Assembly: GCF_023156585.1 (NCBI RefSeq)
Contig: NZ_JALNMI010000001.1
Coordinates: 248,001-312,000, forward strand
Source: Subsaxibacter sp. CAU 1640
Lineage (GTDB): Bacteria > Bacteroidota > Bacteroidia > Flavobacteriales > Flavobacteriaceae
DNA length: 64,000 nt
Direction: 5' to 3'
Both the position numbers and the translations under genes were made by a program. Under the pieces are notes generated by a model that was not told where the DNA came from, made no database searches, and saw nothing but the letters and a program-made list of their open reading frames with translations. Of the stretch, positions 34,749 to 43,744 are shown in pieces; position 1 is the first letter of the stretch; each line of letters begins with the position of its first letter.

Positions 34749-35600
34749 ATGTTAGAAACAGAAACATTTGAGACAAGAGAGCCAAAAAATAAGCTTTTGA
34801 AAAAGAACATTGCTTATTATTACTTTCACTCCATAACAAAGCCCAACCAACTAAAGCGAATATTTTATTACCCCAACCCTGTTAATGCACTAACTATCTA
34901 TAAAAACTCTAAAGTTTACTTTAAAGAAACTCATTCTTTGGCCCGACCAAGCCAAAAAAATGAGTATGATTTTTGTTATGGAGGCATCCAGAAGTATTTC
35001 AGGGTTGCGGAGATGAACACGCCTTTTACAAGAATAGGCATAGCCTTTAAACCTTTGGGTATTAACGCATTTTTGGAGCTTCCATTATCAGATTTAATCT
35101 CTAAAAACGACGATTTGCACTTTGACTATTTTAGTTCAAACATGAAACCTGTATTGGAGCAGGTCAATACCTCAAATGATATAGAAGAAAAGGTCAATCT
35201 TTTAGATGCCTACTTCAGCAGGAATCAACATCCGTTTCTTGATGAGTGCCTTACAAGTGCCATTCAACTAATTGATGAAAGCGAACCCATAGTATCTGTT
35301 CAGGATTTAGTGACACAACTTGGTGTTAGTCACAAAACGCTTCATAGAAAATTCAAAAAACATCTCAACTGTAGCATCAAGACTTACATAGATATTGTGC
35401 AGTTTAGAAAGGCACTCAATCATTACCTTAAAAATGAAAATCCTTTGAGTTTGACTGCATTGGCAAACAATTTTGACTATTACGACCAGGCAGAATTCAT
35501 AAATAAGTTTAAAAAAATAACAGGTATCAACCCCAAACGTCTTTTTAAGGATATCACACAATACGGCAATCAGGAACTGTTTTGGAACAGCAACCACTAA
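34749..35600 (+). CDS. AraC-family transcriptional regulator
   Basis: A 283-residue regulator with an N-terminal sensor-like domain and a C-terminal AraC helix-turn-helix pair (VQDLVTQLGVSHKTLHRKF and LTALANNFDYYDQAEFINKFK, then GINPKRLF). The effector is unknown. It lies 77 bp upstream of the secreted esterase gene on the same strand, so it may control it. Confidence 0.9.
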   Translation: MLETETFETREPKNKLLKKNIAYYYFHSITKPNQLKRIFYYPNPVNALTIYKNSKVYFKETHSLARPSQKNEYDFCYGGIQKYFRVAEMNTPFTRIGIAFKPLGINAFLELPLSDLISKNDDLHFDYFSSNMKPVLEQVNTSNDIEEKVNLLDAYFSRNQHPFLDECLTSAIQLIDESEPIVSVQDLVTQLGVSHKTLHRKFKKHLNCSIKTYIDIVQFRKALNHYLKNENPLSLTALANNFDYYDQAEFINKFKKITGINPKRLFKDITQYGNQELFWNSNH

Positions 35601-35677
35601 ATGTCCAAAATCTCCAATTTTTTCAGAAACGGTAACCCTAAATTTGGATTTTTAATTAAGTCATATATCCATTTGAA

Positions 35678-37339
35678 ATGAACTCCTATTTAAATGTACT
35701 CGTTATTCTATTTAGTGTTCAGTTGCTCAAAGCACAATCGAACATAACCATAAACGTCACAGTACCAGCAGGGACAGACCAAGTGTATGTCACGGGAAAC
35801 CAAAATGCCCTAGGAAATTGGGATGCTTCAATGGTTAAAATGAAGCAGGTTTCGGACACCCAGTTTAGTCTCACATTAAGTCTTGATCTTCCTGCCGAAT
35901 TAAAATTTACCCGTGGCAGTTGGGAAAGCGAAGGAATTATCAAAAGCATAGATGACAACCCCAACATCATAATTCCAATGTATGCCAAAAATGTGTACGA
36001 CTTTGTTGTAAAAGGGTGGATGGACACCATTTCACAGGATGCTTTTATAAAGGACTACGCTTTTAAAACAATTGAATCGAGGCATTTAAACCAAAAGCGC
36101 CGTATAAAAATATACCTTCCAGAAGATTATGACGAGAACAATACATATCCAGTATTTTATCTGACAGATGCTAATTATCTTCCCAATTTTGAAATTGCTG
36201 TTCAGTATATTTCTCAACTGGTTAATTTTTCTGTAGTACCTCCGTGCATTGTGGTAGGTATTGACCAGGAATCAAGAAATGACGAATTAGATGTCTATTT
36301 TTCTGAAAAAGGCAAGCGTTTTAAAGATTTTATTTTCGACGAGCTTGTTCCGTATATCAATAAAATCTATAGCACTTCCGGATTCAATACAATAATTGGC
36401 CATTCAGATGGTGCAACTTTTACCCATCTTTTAATGACTTCAGAAAATTGCCCATTTAGAGGCTTCATAGGTATAAGCGAAGCTCTTTTTGGGACACAAA
36501 TTGATGATATTGCAAAAGTTGTAAAGTCTTATAAAAACCAAAAAGATTTGTATTGGTTTGTTGCAAACGGCACTTTTGATTCAGAATTTAGAATTGAATC
36601 GGGAAAAAGCATAGACAGCACCATAGTTGCAAACCCAAATAAATTGATACATCACAAACAATTGACCTACGCCGCAGACCACAACGATTTGGTGGCAAAA
36701 TCATTGCTGGATGGCATACAGTTCATTTTTAAGGATTACACGCATTTGAATAATCCAAAACTTACCGATTCTTTAAGTAAATCCAGAACAAACCCGATTG
36801 AATTTTGGGAAGGCTACACGACAAAAATCGTCAATAGTTATGGTATCGAGCTACAAATGAACGATTATGATTTTTATGCCCTGACTGATATGGCTGTCAA
36901 CCAACAAGACACCATTCTGTACAATGAAATCCAACAAAAGTTTAGCAAATTTTCGTTTTATAACCAAATGGAAGGCTATTCGATGATGGCACAGGATTAT
37001 GAACGAATGGGAATGAACAAAGAGGCGCTGAAGCTATGGAAAAAGAATTTGGAAAAAATTTCCTTTTCACCATTCTATTACCAACGGCCCAGTTATCTGT
37101 TGGCATTTAAACTTGACAGACCAAAAGATGCCATTTCATTTCTTGAAAAATCAATTGTTGACAATCCAGAATTAACATTATACTTCCATTATTATATTGC
37201 TCAAATCGCAATAAAAAAACAGGTTTTAAAATCTAAAGCAAAACAGAGTTTATCTTACTGCGAGAGTAACTATATCGACAACCGACGCTTTTCAAGAGAG
37301 GATCTTGAAACGCTTCGTGAAAAGTTAAGCAGTTGGTAA
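35678..37339 (+). CDS. Secreted alpha/beta-hydrolase (esterase D-like) with N-terminal CBM20-like domain
   Basis: A 553-residue secreted protein. The signal peptide (about 1-19) is followed by a CBM20/starch-binding-like beta domain (VPAGTDQVYVTGNQNALGNWD), then an esterase D/feruloyl-esterase-like alpha/beta-hydrolase domain with the nucleophile motif GHSDGA (Ser243). The C-terminal ~170 residues are alpha-helical and resemble tetratricopeptide repeats. The substrate may be a polysaccharide ester or a siderophore. It is preceded by an AraC regulator and is convergent with aat, with only 2 bp between the stops. Confidence 0.85.
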   Translation: MNSYLNVLVILFSVQLLKAQSNITINVTVPAGTDQVYVTGNQNALGNWDASMVKMKQVSDTQFSLTLSLDLPAELKFTRGSWESEGIIKSIDDNPNIIIPMYAKNVYDFVVKGWMDTISQDAFIKDYAFKTIESRHLNQKRRIKIYLPEDYDENNTYPVFYLTDANYLPNFEIAVQYISQLVNFSVVPPCIVVGIDQESRNDELDVYFSEKGKRFKDFIFDELVPYINKIYSTSGFNTIIGHSDGATFTHLLMTSENCPFRGFIGISEALFGTQIDDIAKVVKSYKNQKDLYWFVANGTFDSEFRIESGKSIDSTIVANPNKLIHHKQLTYAADHNDLVAKSLLDGIQFIFKDYTHLNNPKLTDSLSKSRTNPIEFWEGYTTKIVNSYGIELQMNDYDFYALTDMAVNQQDTILYNEIQQKFSKFSFYNQMEGYSMMAQDYERMGMNKEALKLWKKNLEKISFSPFYYQRPSYLLAFKLDRPKDAISFLEKSIVDNPELTLYFHYYIAQIAIKKQVLKSKAKQSLSYCESNYIDNRRFSREDLETLREKLSSW

Positions 37340-37341
37340 CA

Positions 37342-37968
37342 TTATTTAAGGTAATTTAAAAACTTTTCCCTTGAAATTTCTTCTGCTCCCAAACTTTCAA
37401 GATGTTCCGTATATACCTGGCAGTCTATCAACTTGTAGTTAGTGTTTTGGATGAAAGAAATAAAGCCAACCTTGCTAGCATTGCTGACCTTGCTAAACAT
37501 ACTTTCGCCGCAAAACACGCCATTGCCTGTATCCACACCATACAAACCGCCTACAAGGTCATCATCCAGCCACACTTCAATAGATTTGGCATAACCCAAT
37601 TGGTGTAACTTTAGATAGGCTTCTTGCATACCATCGGTAATCCAAGTGCTGTCTTGTCCATAACGCTTTGCCTTTGCACATTCTGAAATGACGCTTTGAA
37701 AGTCTTTATTGACAGTGACCACAAAATCCTTATTTCTCATCACTTGACGCATACTTTTAGAGACCTTCAGGTTTTCTGGAAACAGTACAAAACGCGGATC
37801 TGGTGACCACCACAAAATAGGTTCTTCTTCATTGAACCATGGAAAAATACCTTTCCTATAGGCCAACAACAAGCGTTCGGGCGACAAATCACCACCAAAT
37901 GCCAGCAAGCCATCTTCAGTGGCAAAAGACACATCAGGAAACACCAATTTATCGCTTAAATAAAACAT
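37342..37968 (-). CDS. aat: Leucyl/phenylalanyl-tRNA--protein transferase
   Basis: A 208-residue enzyme that adds Leu or Phe from charged tRNA to the N-terminus of proteins carrying basic residues, marking them for Clp degradation (N-degron pathway). The motifs AYRKGIFPWFNEEEPILWWSPDPR and GGLYGVDTGNGVFCGESMF are diagnostic. Length is somewhat shorter than in E. coli (about 234). Confidence 0.94.
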   Translation of the reverse strand: MFYLSDKLVFPDVSFATEDGLLAFGGDLSPERLLLAYRKGIFPWFNEEEPILWWSPDPRFVLFPENLKVSKSMRQVMRNKDFVVTVNKDFQSVISECAKAKRYGQDSTWITDGMQEAYLKLHQLGYAKSIEVWLDDDLVGGLYGVDTGNGVFCGESMFSKVSNASKVGFISFIQNTNYKLIDCQVYTEHLESLGAEEISREKFLNYLK

Positions 37969-38047
37969 TTATTACTATAACGTTTTCGTAGATTTTTGAC
38001 TGTTAAAACAGCTCTTGAGCTTTGATTATCAAAGATTTTTAACCATA

Positions 38048-38076
38048 TTTGAAATGACCTTTATCTTTTAAATTTG
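38048..38076 (+). promoter_or_regulatory. Bacteroidetes-type promoter in the aat-DUF3127 gap
   Basis: TTTG (38048-38051) and TAAATTTG (38069-38076) are separated by 17 bases and match the -33/-7 consensus well. No coding frame of credible quality starts downstream; two terminators follow within 140 bp. Confidence 0.6.
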
Positions 38077-38082
38077 TTCATC

Positions 38083-38214
38083 ATTGCTTTTTTGAGTTTG
38101 CTGATAAAGGTCAAACCTAAAACCACAACTTTGGAGTCCCAATTGCAAGATTGGGACTTTTTCTTTGCCAAAAATAGAAAACCTCAACATCTTGCAATAT
38201 TGAGGTCTTTTTTA
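38083..38214 (+). ncRNA. Candidate small RNA with two terminators and complementary loops
   Basis: From the predicted start near 38083, a strong hairpin AGTCCCAA/TTGGGACT ending in TTTTTCTTT lies at 38135-38168. A second, ACCTCAA/TTGAGGT followed by CTTTTTT, lies at 38181-38214. The loop of the first contains ATTGCAAGAT and that of the second its exact complement ATCTTGCAAT. Pairing across loops or an alternative fold is possible. The region overlaps no gene. Expression and function are unknown; the hairpins might only be terminators for convergent transcripts. Confidence 0.45.
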
Positions 38215-38230
38215 AATTTTGCTGACTTTC

Positions 38231-38605
38231 TTAAAAAGGCAAATCGTCGTGATCGTCTTCATTTAGGTCATTCGCTGGTTCAAATGCCTGAACTGGAGCT
38301 ACAGGAGGCATATTACCTTGTGCACCCTCTTGAAGGCTTTCGATTCTCCATCCTTGGATGGAGTTGAAATATTTTGTTTCGCCTTGCGGATTCACCCACT
38401 CACGACCTCTTAAGTTGATATTCACTTTCACATTTTGACCAACTTGATAGTTATTAAGTAGGTCGCATTTATCTTGAACAAACTCAATCATAATATGTTG
38501 AGGGTATTGCTCTTCTGTAGTGACCACCACTTCTCTTTTCCTAAAACCATTGTTTCCAAATGTTTGGGTGTCGCCTACCATTTTAATTTTTCCTTGTACT
38601 TCCAT
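38231..38605 (-). CDS. DUF3127 single-stranded-DNA-binding-like protein
   Basis: A 124-residue cytoplasmic protein beginning MEVQGKIKMVGDTQTFGNNGFRKREVVV. The pattern matches DUF3127, thought to be an OB-fold protein related to single-stranded DNA-binding proteins. The end DLNEDDHDDLPF resembles the acidic tail of SSB proteins that binds repair partners. The function is unproven. It is in the same direction as the flavin reductase gene upstream. Confidence 0.88.
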   Translation of the reverse strand: MEVQGKIKMVGDTQTFGNNGFRKREVVVTTEEQYPQHIMIEFVQDKCDLLNNYQVGQNVKVNINLRGREWVNPQGETKYFNSIQGWRIESLQEGAQGNMPPVAPVQAFEPANDLNEDDHDDLPF

Positions 38606-38651
38606 CTTACTCTAAATTATTTATTCTAAATTTCTATTCTTTATTTTCTGA

Positions 38652-39521
38652 TTAGGACAGCAATAATTTCCAAGCCCTTACCACATCACCATAGCTTAAA
38701 TAGTTACTGGCAATTTTATGCTTTTCCCTGACTGACATTTCCTTGATGTTTGGATAGCGTTCGCTCACTTCCACCACAAACTCATCAATTTCTTGCTGTG
38801 TGGGCAGTTTTGAAACATTGCCAAGCATCCCTAGGTCATTCCCTGTCAAGATCATGCTGCCTCTAATCTCTTCTGGAATGGCATCAACACCAATTCCAAG
38901 ATTCTGCAAAGGCTTCGGAATCTCAAAAAAGCCGCTTTTGGCTCGGTTATAATAGTTGCCTCCTGCTCTTGCTACCAAATCCAGTTTCTCTTGAATAATG
39001 ACATTATCATCATCCAAAACTTCCTCTGTAATGTGCAGTTTTACCACTTCACAAATCACCAAATTACCAGCGCCACCTTCTTCGCCTAAGGAGATGATGT
39101 CATTGACTTTGCATTCCATCTGAATGGGTGATTCTGCCACTCTAAATGGTTTTACCTTATCAGATTTCAGCATCGTCAACCCTGATTTTTCAAACTCATT
39201 GATGCCCTTTGGATATTCCGTACTACTCAATGAGGTTTGCTGCACAATGTCATAATTCACCACATTGATGACCACTTCCTTTGTTGCCTGAACATTTTCC
39301 AAGGTATGTTTGACTGTATTATCTCTCACGCGACGCGCAGGTGAGAAAATCAGAATCGGCGGATTGGCACTAAAAACATTAAAGAAGCTAAATGGCGATA
39401 AATTAGGGTTGCCTTCGGCATCTATGGTGCTTGCAAAAGCAATAGGTCTAGGCGCCACTGCACTCAATAAATAACCATGAAGTCTTCCTGTAGAAAGGTC
39501 TTTAGGGTCAAAAGAAATCAT
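38652..39521 (-). CDS. Flavin reductase-like, FMN-binding protein
   Basis: A 289-residue cytoplasmic FMN-binding split-barrel protein (flavin reductase-like). The SAVAPRPIAFASTIDAEG motif and NLSPFSFFNVFSANPP are typical. It probably reduces flavin for a partner monooxygenase, but no partner is adjacent. I chose the ATG at 39521 because the extra residues of the longer frame (start at 39560) are not conserved in the family. An SSB-like gene lies downstream. Confidence 0.85.
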   Translation of the reverse strand: MISFDPKDLSTGRLHGYLLSAVAPRPIAFASTIDAEGNPNLSPFSFFNVFSANPPILIFSPARRVRDNTVKHTLENVQATKEVVINVVNYDIVQQTSLSSTEYPKGINEFEKSGLTMLKSDKVKPFRVAESPIQMECKVNDIISLGEEGGAGNLVICEVVKLHITEEVLDDDNVIIQEKLDLVARAGGNYYNRAKSGFFEIPKPLQNLGIGVDAIPEEIRGSMILTGNDLGMLGNVSKLPTQQEIDEFVVEVSERYPNIKEMSVREKHKIASNYLSYGDVVRAWKLLLS

Positions 39522-39642
39522 CTGTAATTTGTTAGAAAGCAAATGTAACGATATTGGCAAACCTATAAAAATGATTTAACCTATTATCTAACAATAATAT
39601 TAACATATTTGCATTATATTTAAAATTGAAAAAATCATTTGG

Positions 39643-40794
39643 ATGACCTTTAAAATGAACCGAAATATTTTGCGATGGCTCATCATCATGGCATCGTTTA
39701 TCATCATTTCGTTGATCCTTTGGAATACCTATACATTTTTTCAACATTTTAAAGCCGAAGAGCGCACCAAAATGCAAAATTGGTCTTTAGCACAGAAGGA
39801 GTTGAGCAAAAACACGGATTTGGATACAGATATTGGAGAATTGCCCATACAAATTTTGTCCAGCAACTCTACAACTCCAATGATTAAAGTAAACAAGGAC
39901 GGCAGTATAGAGCATAATAATATCAATCCTGAAAAAGCAAAAGATTCCGTTTATATTCAAGAGCTAATCATAAAATTTAAAAGCGAAAACAAACCTCTGG
40001 AAGTTCGATACGGTGATAGCGTCTATTCCACCATATACTATGGCAACTCTCCTCTAATCAACAAACTCAAATACTATCCGCTAGCCTTATTGCTCATTAT
40101 TGTATTGTTTGGAGCTGTGGTGTACTTTTTTTACAGAAGTTCGAAGATTGCCACGCAAAACAAACTATGGACGGGAATGGCGAAAGAAACCGCACACCAA
40201 ATTGGTACACCCTTATCATCGCTGGTAGGTTGGACAGAAATCTTGAAGTCGGAGAACGTGAACCCTTCCTATCTGGAGGAGATTGAAAAAGACATTACCA
40301 GACTGCAAACCATCACCGACCGCTTTAGTAAAATCGGCTCGGTGCCCACGCTTCAGAAAGCTGACATTGTAGAGGCGACAGTCGATTCTTATGAATACCT
40401 CAAAGCGCGTTCTTCCAATTTGATTGATTTCCATATTTCTGTTCCTCAACATCCCATTTACGTCGAATTAAATACACAATTATTTAGTTGGACCATTGAA
40501 AACTTGGTCAAAAATGCCATCGATGCCATGAAAGGCAAGGGCAAGCTGAAGGTCGCCATGATTCAAACAGATAAGTTTGTGAAAATCACTATTGAAGACA
40601 CCGGTAAAGGTCTTCCAAAAAACCTTTATCACAAGATATTTGAACCTGGCTTTACCAGTAAAAAACGTGGTTGGGGACTTGGGTTGTCCTTGGCAAAACG
40701 CATCATTGAAGATTATCACAATGGCAAAATCAAGGTCTTGCATTCCGAAGTAGGCAAAGGCACTACGATGCAAATTTCTTTAAAAATAGTTTAG
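39643..40794 (+). CDS. Sensor histidine kinase with short phosphoacceptor domain
   Basis: A 383-residue membrane kinase with two transmembrane segments (about 12-32 and 145-165) and a small periplasmic domain. The AKETAHQIGTPLSSL motif (His185) is a HisKA-like box, followed by a HATPase_c domain (ENLVKNAIDAM, EDTGKGL, GWGLGLSL). There is no response regulator beside it, so it is an orphan kinase. ATG 39643 and the in-frame ATG 39655 are both possible starts. Confidence 0.9.
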   Translation: MTFKMNRNILRWLIIMASFIIISLILWNTYTFFQHFKAEERTKMQNWSLAQKELSKNTDLDTDIGELPIQILSSNSTTPMIKVNKDGSIEHNNINPEKAKDSVYIQELIIKFKSENKPLEVRYGDSVYSTIYYGNSPLINKLKYYPLALLLIIVLFGAVVYFFYRSSKIATQNKLWTGMAKETAHQIGTPLSSLVGWTEILKSENVNPSYLEEIEKDITRLQTITDRFSKIGSVPTLQKADIVEATVDSYEYLKARSSNLIDFHISVPQHPIYVELNTQLFSWTIENLVKNAIDAMKGKGKLKVAMIQTDKFVKITIEDTGKGLPKNLYHKIFEPGFTSKKRGWGLGLSLAKRIIEDYHNGKIKVLHSEVGKGTTMQISLKIV

Positions 40795-40809
40795 TATATT
40801 TATCACCTT

Positions 40810-41154
40810 ATGGAAGATAAGTTTTTCACAGTCAAAGAGGTCGCTCTCAATAACCATTGTCCAGAATGTTATTCTACAGATGGCTTGCGGCTAACCTTTA
40901 AACAAAAGTTTGTGGAAAACACGTTTTATAGAGCCATCTCTAAAGATACCAAGCATAGTATTGTCTGCGAAACCTGTGGTACTGATATCTATCCTGTGCA
41001 GTGGACAGATGATTTGGAGCGCGTCGTGGAATATCAAGAACGCGCCTTTGTACCTAAAGCAGCGACTTTTAAACTCAAGAATCTTACCTGGATTATACTA
41101 GTAGTGGTGATAGCTATTGTAGTACTCTTAAATGTGTATCTCTTCAACAATTAA
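40810..41154 (+). CDS. Zinc-ribbon membrane protein of unknown function
   Basis: A 114-residue protein with two CxxC pairs (CPEC near residue 17 and CETCG near 55), suggesting a zinc ribbon, and a C-terminal transmembrane segment (LTWIILVVVIAIVVLLNVYLF). The short gap after the histidine-kinase gene suggests cotranscription. I do not recognise a named family. The convergent HIT gene overlaps its last 4 bp. Confidence 0.75.
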   Translation: MEDKFFTVKEVALNNHCPECYSTDGLRLTFKQKFVENTFYRAISKDTKHSIVCETCGTDIYPVQWTDDLERVVEYQERAFVPKAATFKLKNLTWIILVVVIAIVVLLNVYLFNN

Positions 41155-41540
41155 AGTCGGTCGCTGATGCTTTTGGCAATAGCTTCAAACTCTTCTTTTT
41201 CGAGCGTTACTTTATTGATAAAACGGGCATCGTCCATAGAATTCAACGGAATCAAATGCACGTGTACGTGAGGAACTTCCAGACCAATCACAGACACACC
41301 CACACGCTTGCAAGGCACTGCTTTTTTAAGCGCAATGGCAACACTGCGTGAAAACTCCATCAAGCCCACATAGGTCACCTCATCCAAATCAAACAATTGG
41401 TCCACTTCTATTTTTGGTACGCAAAGGGTATGACCTTTGGCATTTGGGTTGACATCCAAAAAGGCAATAAAATCTTTCGTTTCGGCTACTTTGTAACAAG
41501 GTATGTCGCCATTGATGATTTTTGTGAAAATTGATGCCAT
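41151..41540 (-). CDS. HIT-family nucleotide-binding protein
   Basis: A 129-residue histidine-triad protein with HVHVHLIP (His91, His93, His95). Such proteins hydrolyse nucleotide phosphoramidates or AMP-linked substrates. It resembles the Hint/protein kinase C inhibitor branch (SIFTKIINGDIPCYK). Length is normal. It lies downstream of greA on the same strand. Confidence 0.92.
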   Translation of the reverse strand: MASIFTKIINGDIPCYKVAETKDFIAFLDVNPNAKGHTLCVPKIEVDQLFDLDEVTYVGLMEFSRSVAIALKKAVPCKRVGVSVIGLEVPHVHVHLIPLNSMDDARFINKVTLEKEEFEAIAKSISDRL

Positions 41541-41640
41541 GAGATAGACGTTAGATATTAGACGTTAGACTTGAGATGCTGATGAAAGACATTTAGAACA
41601 GATTAGTTTTAAGTCTCATATCTTATGTCTTAAGTCTCAC
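41541..41640. repeat. Direct/inverted repeat patch with AGAC/GTCT motifs
   Basis: This stretch repeats TAGACGTTAGA, TTAGACTTGAGAT and TTAAGTCTCATATCTTATGT in both orientations, suggesting a palindromic intergenic element. It lies in the gap between the HIT gene and greA. Confidence 0.45.
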
Positions 41641-41656
41641 GTAAAGATAAAAAGAA

Positions 41657-41684
41657 AATCCTGTCCGAATAGCTCTGAACAGGA
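41657..41684 (-). terminator. Terminator after greA
   Basis: A perfect stem AATCCTGT/ACAGGATT. On the minus strand it is followed by TTTTCTTTTT, and it lies 27 bp after the greA stop codon. Confidence 0.75.
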
Positions 41685-41710
41685 TTGTTATGATAAAAAT
41701 GTGCGCTATT

Positions 41711-42184
41711 TTACCTCGATATTTCCAAAATATCAAACTTCATCACACCATTAGGCACTTGGATGTCTGCCACCTCGCCTACCGATTTGCCCAAAAGGCC
41801 TTTCCCAATAGGTGAATTCACAGAGATTTTACCCGACGCCAAATCGGCCTCGCCATCTGCCACCAAGGTATAGGTCATTTCCATACCGTTGGTTTGGTTC
41901 TTGATTTTAACTTTAGACAATACCAATACCTTCGACATGTCTAGTTGCGACTCGTCTATCAAACGCGCATTGGCGTGGATTTCCTCTAGCTTGGCAATCT
42001 TCATTTCGAGCATGCCTTGAGCCTCTTTGGCCGCATCATATTCAGCGTTCTCGCTCAAATCACCTTTATCTCTTGCCTCGGCAATGGCCTGCGACGCCTT
42101 TGGGCGCTCCACATCTCTTAAGTGATTCAACTCTTCTCTTAATTTTTTTAATCCTTCTGCAGTGTAATAAGATACTTTACTCAT
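41711..42184 (-). CDS. greA: Transcription elongation factor GreA
   Basis: This 157-residue protein rescues arrested RNA polymerase by stimulating transcript cleavage. The N-terminal coiled coil (about 1-75; DKGDLSENAEYDAAKEAQGMLE carries the catalytic acidic tip) and the C-terminal globular domain (SPIGKGLLGKSVGEVADIQVP) are typical. A -7 box is at 42284-42291 and a terminator lies downstream. Confidence 0.96.
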   Translation of the reverse strand: MSKVSYYTAEGLKKLREELNHLRDVERPKASQAIAEARDKGDLSENAEYDAAKEAQGMLEMKIAKLEEIHANARLIDESQLDMSKVLVLSKVKIKNQTNGMEMTYTLVADGEADLASGKISVNSPIGKGLLGKSVGEVADIQVPNGVMKFDILEISR

Positions 42185-42283
42185 GACTTCATCGTTTACT
42201 TATAATAATCTCTGCTATTCTTCGTCCCTCATTGGGATGAGAGTTCAGCATAAAAAAAATCCCGCTCACACGAGATTGAAACA

Positions 42284-42291
42284 CAAATATA
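42284..42291 (-). promoter_or_regulatory. -7 promoter box for greA
   Basis: TATATTTG on the minus strand matches TAnnTTTG. A TTG lies 14 bases upstream, a little close for an ideal -33. Predicted start about 42277, giving a leader of roughly 93 bases. Confidence 0.45.
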
Positions 42292-42350
42292 CGAAATATT
42301 TATTGCAACCTATATTTTGTCGTAAATTGCAACTCAAATTTTTTAGCCCA

Positions 42351-42782
42351 ATGAACCGAATTTTAGTCTTGATATCTCTTTTAATTTTAAGTGCTTGCAG
42401 TAGAAGTGACCGCGATGACGGCTGCCGATTTTTAGTCAGCAATGCGGTGGTTGATGCCGATATCAACCTCAATTTGCCTCAATACGAGCCCTTACGTTTT
42501 ACAGGCAACACCATCTACATCCAAAATCAAGGGATAGCTGGTATTTTTGTATCGAATGCAGGCAACGGAAATTTGAGAGCTTTTGATGCTGCTGACCCGG
42601 CGCACGCACCTACCTCTTGCTCCCGACTCAACAATGTAAGCGGCATCGGCACCTGTGGCTGTAGTGATGAAAATGAATACAGTCTTTTAACTGGCCAACC
42701 CGTTAATGGTAGTTCCGAGTGTTTGATGCGCGAGTACCGTGTGGAGAGTATAGGTACTGATATGTTTAGGGTTTATAATTAA
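42351..42782 (+). CDS. Lipoprotein with degenerate Rieske-like fold
   Basis: A 143-residue lipoprotein (ATG 42351; lipobox LSAC, Cys16). The core LRAFDAADPAHAPTSCSRL, then GTCGCSDENEYSLLTGQP and LMREYRVE, follows the layout of Rieske [2Fe-2S] domains. The expected CxH and CxxH ligands are not present: the cysteines near 90, 102, 104 and 124 have no paired histidines. Either the fold lost its cluster or it binds something else. It is a single gene, divergent from greA. The longer frame (42183) includes non-conserved residues. Confidence 0.65.
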   Translation: MNRILVLISLLILSACSRSDRDDGCRFLVSNAVVDADINLNLPQYEPLRFTGNTIYIQNQGIAGIFVSNAGNGNLRAFDAADPAHAPTSCSRLNNVSGIGTCGCSDENEYSLLTGQPVNGSSECLMREYRVESIGTDMFRVYN

Positions 42783-42964
42783 GGTTATTGCCTTAATGTC
42801 ATACTGATGGTATTCATTGTTTTAATGGGCTCACTGGAAAAAATTTGTTTTGTCGGCTTTTCGTTTTCTACCTTATGGATATGATGCAAACAAATACGTC
42901 CACATTTTCTCAAAGTCACATGAAAAAATTCCACTATACTTAACTTAATCAGCTTTACTTTACA

Positions 42965-43660
42965 TTACAAAAAAAATGGTTTAATTTTAGTGCAATTGGT
43001 AGAACTAAAATCATTTAATTCCAATTTTGAGATTTGTTCGGATGTTGCGTTTTCAACATGAATGAGCTTTGTTAGTGTTTTGTTTTTTTTATCATAGACT
43101 TGAGATATACCATAAGGAAACATTTGACTTACAAAGAGGGCAGGTTGAATTTTCCAATCCAAAGTGGTATCGATAACTATCATAAAATTACCATCTTCGT
43201 GAACATAAGCACTTTCTGTAGGTTTGAGCTCGAATAGATCCGTTTTTTCCATTTTTTTAAATTTGACAGGTTCTAATTCGTAACATTGATCAGATGACGC
43301 ATCTAATTTTATATTTCCTTGTCGATAAGAGAATACGAAATTTTCATCCTCAAAATTTGCCGATATACCAGGATCGAGATTAGGAAAAATATAACCATCT
43401 AAAAGGAGAACATTTGAGTTTGCTATAAAATTCCTTTGAAAATTATCAAACGCAGATTTAGCGATATTTTCTTCTAAAGAAATATCTTTTCCAAAATCAT
43501 TTGTATTAAATGTTTTGTATGAAAAGTAGGAAGGCACAAATTTTTTTGAATCTTGCCCAGAACTTTGGAGAGAAGATACATCGGGAAATGAAGAAACTTG
43601 ACAAAGTAACAAAAACACTGTCACTAAACCACTAGTAAAGCTTAATTCTATAGATTTCAT
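42965..43660 (-). CDS. Secreted protein of unknown function
   Basis: A 231-residue protein with a hydrophobic N-terminus (SFTSGLVTVFLLLCQVSSFP) suggesting secretion. No family is recognised. It contains a stretch VIDTTLDWKIQPALFVSQMFPYG and ends NDFSSTNCTKIKPFFL. It is downstream of 43745-44194 on the same strand with an 84-bp gap, and may be cotranscribed with it. Composition is AT-rich, in line with the gene-poor accessory stretch. Confidence 0.6.
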   Translation of the reverse strand: MKSIELSFTSGLVTVFLLLCQVSSFPDVSSLQSSGQDSKKFVPSYFSYKTFNTNDFGKDISLEENIAKSAFDNFQRNFIANSNVLLLDGYIFPNLDPGISANFEDENFVFSYRQGNIKLDASSDQCYELEPVKFKKMEKTDLFELKPTESAYVHEDGNFMIVIDTTLDWKIQPALFVSQMFPYGISQVYDKKNKTLTKLIHVENATSEQISKLELNDFSSTNCTKIKPFFL

Positions 43661-43744
43661 AATGTTCAGTTTTAAAATTATCTAAATTAAAAAAAACAGA
43701 GCCATTTTAAAATAGAATGGCTCATGACAATGACAACGCTATAT

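Noticed and set aside
38074-38367. 97-residue plus-strand frame in the gap after aat
   Set aside because: It spans two strong terminator hairpins and overlaps the DUF3127 gene; no family or signal peptide.
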